This document shows positions 31,035-40,653 of a DNA stretch of 64,000 nt, one piece after another. This DNA comes from Cyanobacterium sp. uoEpiScrs1 (GTDB taxonomy: Bacteria; Cyanobacteriota; Cyanobacteriia; Cyanobacteriales; Microcystaceae). The DNA lies in the NCBI RefSeq assembly GCF_947331815.1, contig NZ_OX373462.1, positions 1 to 64,000 of the forward strand, in the 5' to 3' direction. Each line of letters opens with the position of its first letter. Within the stretch, counting starts at the first letter, position 1. The notes under the pieces were generated by a model, which was given only the letters and a program-made list of their open reading frames with translations, did no database searches and was not told the origin of the DNA. A program made the position numbers and the translations under genes.

Positions 31035-32597
31035 ATGACTAATTTTTCTTTTACTTCCTTTAGTCCAGAACTTCTCCAGCGAATTGGAGAACACTTAATT
31101 TTAGTTTTCACTGCTATGAACATAGCAATTTTTATAGGTATTCCTCTCGGTATTTTGAGTACCCGATACCATAAACTAGCAAATTGTATTTTTTTTATTG
31201 TCAACGCTATTCAGACAATCCCTAGTTTAGCTATGTTCGGGTTTTTAATTACTGTTCCCGTGATAGGAGGAATTGGCAGAAAACCAGCTATCATTGCCTT
31301 AATTCTCTATGCTTTACTACCTATTGTTCGAAATACTTATCTTGGAATAATACAAGTTGATAAAGGAATAACAGAAGCAGGAAAAGCAATGGGGATGACA
31401 GGTCAACAAATATTATTTTTGATTGAAATCCCGCTTGCTGTGAGTATGATCTCAACAGGAGTTAGAGTTTCTGTGGTAATTTGTGTGGGAGTTGCCACTA
31501 TTGCTGCGGCTATTGGAGGAGGAGGATTAGGAGTTTTTATTTTTCGAGGAATTTCAACAATTAATAATCAATTGATTTTATTAGGAGCAATTCCAGCAAC
31601 TATAATTGCTTTAGTGGCTGACTGGGGAATTAGTTTATTAGAAAAATCTATGACTCAGTATAAAAAATTTCGTTCTAAATCTAAAAAAAATATTTTAACT
31701 ATATGTACCATCATAATGGTAATTACATTAAGTTTATTGGGGATAATCAATAAACATTTATTTTTAGGAAATCAGGGAAGTAACACAATCGTTATTGGCG
31801 CAAAAAATTTCACAGAAAGTCTTATCCTAGGAGAATTTTTAGCTCAAAATATAGAAAAAACAACTAATCTTAAAGTGGAACGTAGATTTAATTTAGGAGG
31901 AACTTTTATATGCCATGAAGCAGTAAAAAACAGAAAAATTGACGGCTATGTTGAATATAGTGGAACTGCTTTTACAGCAATTCTTGCTCAAAAACCGATT
32001 AGTGATTCTCAAAAAGTTTATCAACAAGTTAAAGCAGCTTACAATGACAAATTTAACTTAGAAGTTATGCCATCTTTAGGATTTAAAAATACCTATGCTG
32101 TTTTAATTCGTCAACAAGATGCAGAAAAATATAATATAAGAACTATCTCAGAAGTTAGTAAATATACTCCTCAATGGCAAGCAGGTTTTGACCATGAATT
32201 TTTAGCAAGAGAAGATGGTTATCTAGGATTAGCTAAGACTTATAACTTAAATTTTCATCTTCCTCCTAACGTTATGGATCTAGGATTAATATATCGCGTT
32301 TTAGCTAATAAAAAAGTGGATCTAGTCGCTGGCAACTCAACTGATGGCTCAATTCCTATTTTAAAATTAACTATGTTAGAAGATGATAAAAATTATTTTC
32401 CTCCTTATGAAGCAATTCCTGTTTTTAACAAAGAAACTCTTCAACAATATCCTCAAATAAAAACAGTAGTTCAGCAACTAGCTGGAAAAATTTCTACATC
32501 AGCAATGCAGCAATTAAATTATCAAGTAGATTATAGTAGGAAGTCAGTTACTGAAGTAGTAAATAACTTTTTGATTAAAAATAAGTTAGATTCTTAA
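31035..32597 (+). CDS. Glycine betaine/choline-type ABC permease fused to binding protein
   Basis: A 520-aa fusion. Residues 1-215 form an ABC permease with about five TM segments and the EAA-like loop EAGKAMGMTGQQILF. An extra TM (about 222-240) acts as anchor. Residues 245-515 are an OpuAC/OpuBC-type substrate-binding domain (IVIGAKNFTESLILGEF, VEYSGTAFTAI, GNSTDGSI). Such permease-receptor fusions import compatible solutes. The start is the ATG at 31035, since a TTG nine codons upstream adds an unlikely tail. No ATPase gene is adjacent on either side, so the nucleotide-binding partner must be encoded elsewhere or has been lost. The permease domain itself looks intact. Confidence 0.88.
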   Translation: MTNFSFTSFSPELLQRIGEHLILVFTAMNIAIFIGIPLGILSTRYHKLANCIFFIVNAIQTIPSLAMFGFLITVPVIGGIGRKPAIIALILYALLPIVRNTYLGIIQVDKGITEAGKAMGMTGQQILFLIEIPLAVSMISTGVRVSVVICVGVATIAAAIGGGGLGVFIFRGISTINNQLILLGAIPATIIALVADWGISLLEKSMTQYKKFRSKSKKNILTICTIIMVITLSLLGIINKHLFLGNQGSNTIVIGAKNFTESLILGEFLAQNIEKTTNLKVERRFNLGGTFICHEAVKNRKIDGYVEYSGTAFTAILAQKPISDSQKVYQQVKAAYNDKFNLEVMPSLGFKNTYAVLIRQQDAEKYNIRTISEVSKYTPQWQAGFDHEFLAREDGYLGLAKTYNLNFHLPPNVMDLGLIYRVLANKKVDLVAGNSTDGSIPILKLTMLEDDKNYFPPYEAIPVFNKETLQQYPQIKTVVQQLAGKISTSAMQQLNYQVDYSRKSVTEVVNNFLIKNKLDS

Positions 32598-33262
32598 TCT
32601 AGTTCTTTAATAATTTAAGTTATACTTACATCTATCGTTTAATACCAAAGTCTTACACACTTTGTTTATAGATTATTTCAGCATTTTCAAATCACTTATT
32701 GTTTTAACTACTACCAAATATATTTACTTTAGTAAAAAGTGTGTTTATTAGTCTTGGTATAATAATAATTAATTTAGGGTTATTCTATAGTATTTGTTAC
32801 AATTTAATTTAAATGTTTTTTAAAATTATTTAAATTAAATTTTTGTTTTTATTGGATATAGACAATTTTTGACATTATTTAAATTTAAGCTATAGAACAC
32901 CTCTAAAAATAATAATTACTTGTCTAAAGCTAATCTATATTATCAACATATCTGTTTATTAGCTATTAATATTGTAGTTGCCATTTATATGGATTCTTTT
33001 AAATCATTAATAAATAAAAAATATATCCTTTTAAAAAAAATAAAGAGAGTAAAGTTTTATGAAATTATTAATGTAAATAAATTATGAATTACCTATAAAT
33101 TTTAAAAAAATTATCGCATTTTAATACGATTAAAATAAATTTATTAATTATTAATACAGGAAATACAAGTAATATAATTATATATCACATCAAGAATATT
33201 GTTTTTTCTTTTAAGTATTTAACTTCTGGAAACATTATTTTAAAACTGACAAAACAATAAAG

Positions 33263-33296
33263 TATTTATTAGAGTAAATATTTACTCTAATAAATA
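33263..33296. repeat. Perfect 34-nt palindrome
   Basis: TATTTATTAGAGTAAAT is followed by its exact reverse complement, giving 17-bp arms without a spacer. It lies about 385 nt upstream of the GST-like gene, not next to a gene end. Confidence 0.88.
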
Positions 33297-33462
33297 ATAT
33301 TTTACTACTCTATAGTTCTTTATTCCCCGTCTTTAATTTATAAAATAAAATTTTGTATATGTATAAAATTTTTAATGCTTTAGGGATAAATAATAGGGTA
33401 TTTAAAAATAGATTGTTTCTGATTTTCAATTACAACTGCATTATCTTAAGTAGTGCAACGTA

Positions 33463-33490
33463 TTATAAACAACAGTTTATAAACAACAGT
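33463..33490 (+). repeat. 14-nt tandem duplication
   Basis: TTATAAACAACAGT occurs twice in direct succession, about 190 nt before the GST-like gene. Probably a recent slippage duplication. Confidence 0.85.
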
Positions 33491-33681
33491 TTTTTAAACT
33501 ATGTTATAATGAAGTTTCCAAAATTAAAGTAACTTTAACTATAAAAGTGAAAGCTAAAATTAAAATAATTGTAGTTAATCTTTCTGAGATATTTAATTAC
33601 CTTGATAGCACTTATTTTTTGCAAAATCAAGTTTTTGTATGGGTTTAATTCTTATATTTAAAATTTGTTACTAATCTATCT

Positions 33682-34350
33682 ATGTTATTGTTACAATTCA
33701 GTACCTCTCATTATTGCCGTAAAGTACGATTAGCCTTGGGATACAAAAAAATTCCTTATCAAGTTAAGAACTTAACGCCGGGGTTACATCTCCTGAAGTT
33801 AAGATCCCTTACAGGATTAACAACAGTTCCTGTACTATTACCCCAAAAAATGGGAGAACCTCAAGTAGTTGCTGACTCAACTCAGATTTCTCAATACTTA
33901 GAAACCTATCAAAAAGATCCTCCATTAATGTTAACTGATACTACTGAACAAAACCAAGCTTTATTATTAGAAGATTGGTTGGATGAAAGTATTGGAACTG
34001 CCACTCGTTTTATTTATTATAATTTTCGCGCAGGAAAAGGTAAATCGATTGATGATTCCTTATTTAGTCAAATGCTAATTAATATTGTCCGTCGTCAATA
34101 CAATATTACCCCTGCTACAGTAAAGTTAGCCTCAAAACGCTTAAACAATGCTATAAATGTGTTATCTTATTGGCGATATCGACCCTATTTAGTGGGAGAG
34201 CAATTAAGTATTGCTGATTTAGCAGCATCAGCTTTGTTAAGTCCTTTAGGGTTAATTCCTGAGTATCGTCGTAATTATTCTTGGTTATTTAACAAAATAA
34301 TTGAAATTCATAAAATATGTGGAGAAAAGTTACCAGCAGGGTTAAGTTAA
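33682..34350 (+). CDS. Glutathione S-transferase family protein
   Basis: A 222-aa protein with an N-terminal thioredoxin-like GST domain. It starts LLLQFSTSHYCRKVRLAL with Cys12 near the usual catalytic position, then TTVPVLL with the cis-Pro and ADSTQISQYLE for glutathione binding. A helical C-terminal domain (about 90-215) contains LVGEQLSIADLAASALL, the conserved GST N-capping box. Members conjugate or reduce substrates with glutathione, but the substrate here is unknown. Its stop is 13 nt from the next small gene, so the two are very probably an operon. Confidence 0.87.
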   Translation: MLLLQFSTSHYCRKVRLALGYKKIPYQVKNLTPGLHLLKLRSLTGLTTVPVLLPQKMGEPQVVADSTQISQYLETYQKDPPLMLTDTTEQNQALLLEDWLDESIGTATRFIYYNFRAGKGKSIDDSLFSQMLINIVRRQYNITPATVKLASKRLNNAINVLSYWRYRPYLVGEQLSIADLAASALLSPLGLIPEYRRNYSWLFNKIIEIHKICGEKLPAGLS

Positions 34351-34363
34351 CTTAAAAGTTGCT

Positions 34364-34672
34364 ATGAATCATCATTTATTAAAATGGTCAGTTTTAATCA
34401 AAATCCTTGGACTAATATTTAGGTTAAATTTAGCATTTGCTTTACCTCCTCCTGAAGATATACCTGAAGAAATTTTGCGAACAGAGATTATAACTGAAGG
34501 AAGATCACCTATTGATGGAAAACCTTTGACTGCTGGAGAGTATGCTGAGATTAAAGCAAAATTAGCTGAAAGTACTTACTATTTTGAACTTAATTCAAAA
34601 TTAGAGCATATTATATTTTTATTGAAGGTAAGAAAAATGTTAAAAACCTTTTTTCCATTAGAATTTTTTTAA
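34364..34672 (+). CDS. Small exported protein, conserved in cyanobacteria
   Basis: A 102-aa protein with a hydrophobic N-terminal signal (about 7-26, ending near ALA/FALPPPED), a conserved RSPIDGKPLTAGEYAE segment (about 46-61) and a helical C-terminal tail (HIIFLLKVRKMLKTFFP). I recognise the pattern from cyanobacterial small lumenal/periplasmic proteins of unknown function. It follows the GST-like gene by 13 nt. A hairpin overlaps its stop codon. Confidence 0.7.
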   Translation: MNHHLLKWSVLIKILGLIFRLNLAFALPPPEDIPEEILRTEIITEGRSPIDGKPLTAGEYAEIKAKLAESTYYFELNSKLEHIIFLLKVRKMLKTFFPLEFF

Positions 34673-34680
34673 AAGGTTTT
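34643..34680 (+). terminator. Possible terminator overlapping the gene end
   Basis: Arms AAAACCTTTT (34643-34652) and AAAAGGTTTT (34671-34680) flank an 18-nt loop that contains a TTTTTTT run. The hairpin includes the stop codon of the exported-protein gene. Low G+C makes it a weak terminator. Confidence 0.5.
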
Positions 34681-34803
34681 ACGGTATGAATATCATGAAC
34701 ATTAATAAGTTGACGAAATTTTTGATTTGATGTGCACCATACATTATAGCGATCCCATAGTCTTTTTCTCAAAAATAATATGATCTTTTGCAAGAACTCG
34801 TAT
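34681..34803 (-). pseudogene. Possible frameshifted gene relic
   Basis: Two overlapping minus-strand frames look protein-like in turn: RVLAKDHIIFEKK in one, then KRLWDRYNVWCTSNQKFRQL and INVHDIHTVKPF in another. A +1 or -1 shift near 34765 would join them. No family is recognised, and chance is still possible. Confidence 0.25.
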
Positions 34804-35027
34804 TATATCAGCATGGGAAGATAAAGCTTATCTACTATACTAATTTTTAGGTATTAAAGTCTTGTTAAATTATGAATATTTCTTGTTTGGTTTGCTATTT
34901 CTTCTGACTTTTCTCCCTTTTAATAGGCTACTCTTATTCTGATGCTAGCTTATAAATAGTTAAATAGGCTTGAGAGCGGTTACTAAAGTTTTTTGTAAAT
35001 ACTATAACCATCAGTAATATGTTTGTT

Positions 35028-35074
35028 AACTTCTCAAGTAAGAACTGTGAAAAACAGTTTTTACTTGAGAAGTT
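35028..35074. repeat. Long hairpin, 21-bp stem, 5-nt loop
   Basis: Arms 35028-35048 and 35054-35074 pair throughout with one G-T wobble (AACTTCTCAAGTAA outer part). It lies about 600 nt from the ybaB 3' end and 350 nt from the exported-protein gene, both convergent toward it. Confidence 0.85.
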
Positions 35075-35681
35075 ACTTTTTATAGAAATAATTGTAACCA
35101 AAATTATTTTTGTAGGTTGGTATCCGGAATCTTGGCACGCGATAAGTATGCGTATAAATAAACGATTTGACTGAGTATTTTACTTTTAAGTCTAGATTAG
35201 TGACAATATAGCGTTTATTTTTTTGAAAAAATTCAATACTTTACCTATTATCCATTGACTTCCTTTAACTTATATTTGTTTATTGATTGACTTACTTCTA
35301 TCAAATAGTTAACTTTGTTGGTAAGGTTTCAAGTTAGCTTAAATAATTATCGTGTTTACACAAAAGTAATAATTCTCAATATTGATAATAGAATTATAAA
35401 AAAATATATAACTAAATATTAAAGTTAATAAAAAAAATTACGATAAATTGGCTTCTTATCTTATAGTTGTTCTTAACTTAGTTTTATACTTTAGTAATTT
35501 TCATAATACCTTACTTTAATTTTAAGTTTCATTCCATATTCTGAGATGGATAGTAATTAGCTAAACAGTGTATTGTATGCTGTTTAGCTACTTCCAAGTA
35601 AAATCCAATAAACAAAAGCAATCACTATTAGAAAATAGAGATTGCTCAGATAGATTTATATAAACTATTGGCTATGAAGAA

Positions 35682-36026
35682 TCACATTCCTGGAAGGTTC
35701 AAACCACTTGTGAGTTTTTCCATCTTAGTCCGCATTGTCTCAGCAGACTTAGCATAAGCATCCTTCATTGCCTCAGTAACTAATTGAGAAAGGCTCTCGG
35801 CTCCCTTCTCCATGGCATCTGGGGTAATTTCAACACAAAGAGGTTCCTGGTTGCCACTCATGATAACTTTAACCAATTCTCCCCCACAAGCTCCCTCGAT
35901 CTCCATTTCTTCCAATTGCTTTTGAAGTTCTTGCGCTCCAGCCTGAACTTGTTGTGCTTTTTGGAATGCTTCTTGTAATTCTTTGATTTTACCTAATCCA
36001 AATCCAAATCCTTGTCCTTTTGTCAT
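35682..36026 (-). CDS. YbaB/EbfC-family nucleoid-associated protein
   Basis: A 114-aa protein with a Gly/Lys N-terminus, a long coiled-coil helix (about 12-43, rich in Gln/Glu) and the EbfC domain including [21 protein letters not shown] and [20 protein letters not shown]. YbaB/EbfC dimers bind DNA with little sequence specificity and help organise the nucleoid. It is the last of three minus-strand genes (murC, murB, ybaB), 96 nt after murB, and is probably co-transcribed with them. Confidence 0.92.
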   Translation of the reverse strand: MTKGQGFGFGLGKIKELQEAFQKAQQVQAGAQELQKQLEEMEIEGACGGELVKVIMSGNQEPLCVEITPDAMEKGAESLSQLVTEAMKDAYAKSAETMRTKMEKLTSGLNLPGM

Positions 36027-36122
36027 ATTTTTTAAGAGTATTGATTCTAATGATAATGAGCTAGAGCCTAATGGAGAACTCCATTAGTTAATCTTAGTAT
36101 CCCTGTGATATTTTCGATAGCC

Positions 36123-37049
36123 TTAGGAGGCGGAAAACTCACCTAATATTTTGACTTCTGGTTCAAGTAATAAGGACCAACGGGCTTCTACTTGTTCTTG
36201 AGCATGATAAATCAGACGAAAAATATCCTGCGCTTTAGCCTGACCACAGTTAAGAATAAAATTAGCATGACGATGAGAAATTTCTGCATTACCAATACGA
36301 TATCCTTTTAAACCTAATTGTTCAATTAACCACCCTGCAGCATAAGAAGTTGGATTACGAAACACACTTCCACAACTAGGTTTATCATAGGGCTGAGAGT
36401 TTTTGCGTTGTTGGAGATTGTGTTGAGTAGTTGCCATGACGTCTTTACGACTGAATCCTGTCTCTAATTGAAAGGTGGCTTCTAAAACAAGTTTTTTAGC
36501 TCCTTGTAAAGAAGAGGTACGATAACTATAATTTAGGTCTTTTGAAGTTAAGGTTTCTACCGTGCCATCAGGAGATACTACCATTGCGCTAACTAAACAA
36601 TCAGCAGCACACTTACGATGGGCTCCCGCATTCATTACTACAGCTCCTCCTACAGTCCCCGGAATACCTACCGCCCATTCTAAGCCACGCCAACCCCGTT
36701 TAGCAGCTTGCCAAGCAATCTTAGCAATAGGATCCCCGGTCGCTACGGTAATACGTCCTGTCTCCGGTTCAAAATTACGATAACGTAAATAGCGGGTGCT
36801 TAGCACCAAGCCATCGATTCCTTGATCGCTAATCAAAAGATTAGAACCTGCCCCCAATAGCATCAGAGGAATATCCTGCTTTTGAAACCATTCAAAGGTT
36901 GCTTGTAGAGCATCCCAAGTACGAGGAGCGACATACCATTGGGCTTCACCTCCTACACGATAGGAAGTTTGATTAGCTAGAGAGAAATTAGGAAAAATAT
37001 GACAATCGGTAGCTGACAGTTGGATTGGAGAATATAGAGCTGTAATCAT
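36123..37049 (-). CDS. murB: UDP-N-acetylenolpyruvoylglucosamine reductase
   Basis: A 308-aa FAD enzyme that reduces UDP-GlcNAc-enolpyruvate to UDP-MurNAc in peptidoglycan synthesis. N-terminal NQTSYRVGG and LLGAGSNLLISDQGIDG bind FAD, WAVGIPGTVGGAVVMNAG is the core motif and SQPYDKPSCGSVFRNP contains the catalytic Ser. The C-terminus matches the type I family. It lies 141 nt after murC on the same strand, as in many cyanobacteria. Complete motifs suggest that a peptidoglycan wall is still made. Confidence 0.95.
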   Translation of the reverse strand: MITALYSPIQLSATDCHIFPNFSLANQTSYRVGGEAQWYVAPRTWDALQATFEWFQKQDIPLMLLGAGSNLLISDQGIDGLVLSTRYLRYRNFEPETGRITVATGDPIAKIAWQAAKRGWRGLEWAVGIPGTVGGAVVMNAGAHRKCAADCLVSAMVVSPDGTVETLTSKDLNYSYRTSSLQGAKKLVLEATFQLETGFSRKDVMATTQHNLQQRKNSQPYDKPSCGSVFRNPTSYAAGWLIEQLGLKGYRIGNAEISHRHANFILNCGQAKAQDIFRLIYHAQEQVEARWSLLLEPEVKILGEFSAS

Positions 37050-37190
37050 TAGTTTGCTAATTTAATGGGAGGTCAATTGAGAACGGTGAAGTAAAAATTA
37101 TTTAAATTGTTTCCAAATACAAAGCCTAAAAAATGAAGTCAATACTAAATTTCACAAGAAACTCGAACCCTTAAGTATTGATGGGGTATT

Positions 37191-38696
37191 TTAAAAGGCG
37201 GCAATTACACGGGGAATAATTTGATTAAGATTGCCTGCGCCTAAAAACAGGACTAAATCCCCAGTCCGCAAAAGCTTAGGAAGAGATTCAATTAAAGCTT
37301 CTAAAGAAGGTTGATAAATTACCTCAGAATGATGACGTTTTACCTCATTTGCCAAGTCTTGACCTGTAATATTAGCAATATTAGCTTCCCCTGCACTATA
37401 AATGTCGGTTAAGACAATAAAATCTGCATCTTGAAAAGCAGTAGTAAATTCTTCTAAAAATGTAGCGGTACGACTATAACGATGAGGCTGAAAAATAGCA
37501 ACCAGACGAGAGTTTTGTTCAACTTTAGAACGAGCGGCTGAGAGGGTAGCTCGGATTTCGCTAGGATGATGAGCATAATCATCAATAAACGTAATACCAT
37601 GAGTTTGCCCCCTGTATTCAAAACGCCGTTTTGTTCCGCTAAAGGTGGCTAATGCCTCAGCAATTCTCTCAAACTCTAACCCTAATTTACGTCCTACAGC
37701 TAAAGCAGCTAAAGCATTACTAACATTATGCTTGCCCGGAATGGACAAGCATACTTGTCCTAAAAACTGTCCTCTTTCCCAAACTTCAAATGTTGTGTTC
37801 TTAACACTATAAGTAATTTCCTTAACTATGTAATCTGCTTTTTGATGAGGATCGAGACTATAGGTAATAGTGGGGTTTAGCTGTGTCCTTACAGTCTCAC
37901 AGTCAATACAGCCTATTAATGTTTCACATTGAATTTCGAAAGTTTGGAAAGTTTTGATTACGTCTTCTAAACTTTTGTAGTGATCAGGATGATCAAGTTC
38001 AATATTGGTAACAATCCCGATGCTGGGGAAATGTTTTACCAAGGAGCCATCAGATTCATCGGCTTCAGCTACTAAGTATTCTCCATAACCAAAGTGAGCG
38101 TTACCATTCCAAGCATCTACTTCTCCTCCAATTATAATGGTTGGATCGAGTCCTGCTTTAAGCAGCACGTAACCTAAAAGACTACTGGTAGTGGTTTTAC
38201 CATGAGTTCCAGCAACCGCGATACTCTTATAATCTTTGATTAAGGCAGCTAAAACATCAGAACGATGAAAAATTGGACACCCTTTTTTCTGGGCAGCTTG
38301 ATATTCCGAATTATCTTTAGCAATCGCTGTTGAAAATATAACTTGAGGTAACTGTTTGGTTAAAGTTCTTTTTGTCCTCAACTCGCGATCATGTTCATTT
38401 TGATTGATCAAAGGTATTGTCGAATTATTGACTGAGGGTGGAACAAGTTCAGTAACCTGTTCATTGCCAGAATGGAAGAATTCTAAGTTAGTTGCTTCTT
38501 GACAACTGAAAATATGTGTCCCAACTTCTTGCAATTTTTTTGTAATATGACTTGATCGTAAATCGGAACCAGATACGGGAATCTGACGCTTAGCTAAAAC
38601 ATAAGCTAAAGCCGACATTCCTATACCGCCTATTCCGATGAAATGGAAAGGCCGTCCACTAAAATCAACCGTTTTCACCGTTACATCTCCTGACAC
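37191..38696 (-). CDS. murC: UDP-N-acetylmuramate-L-alanine ligase
   Basis: A 501-aa Mur ligase that adds L-Ala to UDP-MurNAc using ATP. The N-terminal Rossmann part has HFIGIGGIGMSALAY (about 18-32), the P-loop is GTHGKTTTSS (about 164-173), and the central and C-terminal domains carry HPDHY, GKHNVSNALAA and DDYAHHPSEI. An insertion of about 40 residues (roughly 73-115, polar and variable) separates the first domain's last helix from LPQVIFSTAIAKDN, making it longer than E. coli MurC. It is the first gene of the probable murC-murB-ybaB operon. The 300 bp upstream hold its promoter. Confidence 0.95.
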   Translation of the reverse strand: MSGDVTVKTVDFSGRPFHFIGIGGIGMSALAYVLAKRQIPVSGSDLRSSHITKKLQEVGTHIFSCQEATNLEFFHSGNEQVTELVPPSVNNSTIPLINQNEHDRELRTKRTLTKQLPQVIFSTAIAKDNSEYQAAQKKGCPIFHRSDVLAALIKDYKSIAVAGTHGKTTTSSLLGYVLLKAGLDPTIIIGGEVDAWNGNAHFGYGEYLVAEADESDGSLVKHFPSIGIVTNIELDHPDHYKSLEDVIKTFQTFEIQCETLIGCIDCETVRTQLNPTITYSLDPHQKADYIVKEITYSVKNTTFEVWERGQFLGQVCLSIPGKHNVSNALAALAVGRKLGLEFERIAEALATFSGTKRRFEYRGQTHGITFIDDYAHHPSEIRATLSAARSKVEQNSRLVAIFQPHRYSRTATFLEEFTTAFQDADFIVLTDIYSAGEANIANITGQDLANEVKRHHSEVIYQPSLEALIESLPKLLRTGDLVLFLGAGNLNQIIPRVIAAF

Positions 38697-38999
38697 ACCG
38701 CACGATTACGGCAAAACGTCGTTGCTTATTAATTACGGGCTATGATATCAAAAACTGTCCACTTGGTCATTAATTATGATATATGGTGCCGTTTTTTAAA
38801 ATTAAAGTAGCTAAGAAGGATTTAAAACTAAATTTAGTTTAGATCTTACTATTATTGTCTGAAAGCTTCTTACTCATAGTTAAATTTGTCTAGTTTAAAA
38901 AACTTCAATTTAGGTATCGATTTTCTTGGGTTTTGGGGTATGATTAGGTTCATTAATAAACATTTAATATGTTGATATTAAAGCGCAGAAAAAAATACA
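38697..38999. other. Divergent region murC / gap2 remnant
   Basis: About 300 bp upstream of both murC and the decayed gap2. It must contain the murC promoter. No start codon for gap2 remains in frame at its right end. Confidence 0.45.
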
Positions 39000-40018
39000 G
39001 TAATTAAAGTAGCTATTAACTGGTTTGGACGTATTGGACGTAACTTTCTGCGGTGCTGGTTAGAACGGGGAAATAGTCAGATAGAATTGGTTGGAATTAA
39101 TGATATCTCTGATCTTAAAACCAATACCCATTTACTCAAATACGGTTCTATATTAGGTAAATGGGATGCAGATGTTCAATCTGACAAAAACTCCCTTATT
39201 GTTGACGGAAAAATCCTTAAATGTGTTTCTGAAAGCAGTCCTCTAAATTTACCTTGGACTGAATGGAAAGTCGATTTGATTATCGAATCTACTGGAGTCT
39301 TTATTACCGAAGAAAGTACTTCTAAACACTTGGTGTCAGGAGCTAAAAAAGTCTTGATAACTACTCCTGCTAGGGCTGGTAATGTAGGGACATATGTAGT
39401 TGGGATTAATCATAAGGACTATGATCATGATAAACATAATGTGATCAGTAACTCTAGCTGTACCACCAACTGTTTAGCGCCTGTGATAAAAGTCATTAAT
39501 GATAATTTTGGCATCGTAAAAGGAACTATGACCGCTATCCACAGTTATATGGGAGATCAACGCATTCTTGACGCCAGTCACCGTGATTTACGTCGGGCAC
39601 GAGCTGCTGCCGTTAATATTATTCCTACGTCCACAGGGGCTGCTAAGGAAATTGCTTTGGTCATTCCTGAGCTAAAAGGTAAGCTTAACGGAATCGCAAT
39701 GCGTGTTCCTACTCCTAACGTTTCTGTTGTGGACTTAGTCGTACAAGTTAAAAAAAACTATTGCCGAACAGGTAAATGACGTATTAAGAGAAGCTGCTCA
39801 GAGTTATATGAAGGATATTATTTCATACAATGATCTACCCTTAGTTTCTTCTGACTATCGAGGAACTAACTATTCTTCTGTCGTCGATTCTAGTTTAACT
39901 ATGTATGGTAATAGGTGGCGACATAGTAAAAATTGTTGCTTGGTATGACAATGAGTGGATTTACTCTCAACGGGTTTTAGATTTAGCTCAAATTGTTGCT
40001 TTAAACTGGAAAAGTTGA
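39000..40018 (+). pseudogene. gap2: NAD(P)-dependent glyceraldehyde-3-phosphate dehydrogenase, broken
   Basis: Nearly the whole length of a cyanobacterial Gap2 can be read, but in three frames. Frame 1 (39000-39779) covers the Rossmann domain and SNSSCTTNC active site. An extra A in an 8-A run (about 39750-39757) shifts the frame. Frame 2 then gives [11 protein letters not shown] to DSSLTM. A second lesion near 39901-39908 (four extra bases) shifts again before [16 protein letters not shown], ending at TGA 40016-40018. No ATG/GTG/TTG starts the N-terminal frame. The nucleotide-binding loop reads [10 protein letters not shown], with Trp for Gly. Similarity is to the Calvin-cycle/gluconeogenic Gap2 type rather than Gap1. 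The gene is inactive unless sequencing errors explain every lesion. Confidence 0.93.
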
Positions 40019-40653
40019 TTATAGTTAGGCATAAACTAAGGACGTTAAAATTTGTTATTATAGTGCGAGAGAAAGGGAACTATTTGTAGTTTAGAGCACT
40101 TTGATCAATAGACGACAAGAATAAAAGTAATCTTTTTAATTTATTAAAACATTAAAATAAAATATAGAATAGTACTATAAACACGTATCAAATATATACA
40201 AACAACTTGTTTAAAACAATAAATTTTTATACTTCATGTTATGAATAACATAGTATTTAACTTATTAATCTATAAGTCATATTTATAATAGACAAAACCT
40301 ATTTTTATTCCGAATTGTTAATATTTTCTCATAAATATTGAACTTTACAAGTGGAATAGCATAGTATTAAATTCTTTGAATACTAATTTCATAAATAAGA
40401 TAAAAAATTACTTATATCTTAAACTTTTGCTATTGAATCTAACCTTAAATATTTTTTATCTTATTTATAAGATTTTTGTTTGATTTTGAAGAACTAATAC
40501 TTATAAGACAACAATATTTAGTTTCTTTGTAATTATAATAAATAACAACTATATTATTTTTTGTAAAAAGTTTTTATTCTCCGGTAGTTTCTTTTTAGCA
40601 AAATTAATTATTGACAAAAAATTAATTTTGTATATATGTATCTTGTGTACACA
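40019..40653. other. 0.6-kb gap, weak terminator only
   Basis: AT-rich DNA between the gap2 remnant and the 3' end of the glycosyltransferase gene. A weak 11-bp A/T hairpin (40599-40630) may end the glycosyltransferase transcript. Otherwise I see nothing. Confidence 0.45.
40599..40630 (-). terminator. Weak A/T hairpin after glycosyltransferase gene
   Basis: CAAAATTAATT and AATTAATTTTG are complementary around a 10-nt loop, 24 nt beyond the stop codon of the minus-strand glycosyltransferase. With one G-C pair it is thermodynamically weak. Confidence 0.4.

Larger units (their letters stand above)
32598..33681. other. 1.1-kb gap with palindrome and small tandem repeat
   Basis: AT-rich DNA between two plus-strand genes. 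It contains a 34-nt palindrome (33263-33296), a 14-nt direct repeat (33463-33490) and, just after the transporter gene, widely spaced complementary segments (ACACACTTT near 32655, AAAGTGTGT near 32738). No coding relic is recognised. Confidence 0.5.
34673..35681. other. 1-kb gap with possible relic and hairpin
   Basis: It lies between convergent genes. It contains a minus-strand coding-like relic near 34681-34803 and a 21-bp hairpin at 35028-35074. The rest is AT-rich and featureless. Confidence 0.45.

Noticed and set aside
37150..37165. ACTCGAACCC, resembling the reverse complement of a tRNA T-arm
   Set aside because: No acceptor stem, anticodon arm or D-arm can be placed around it on either strand. 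It lies between murB and murC.
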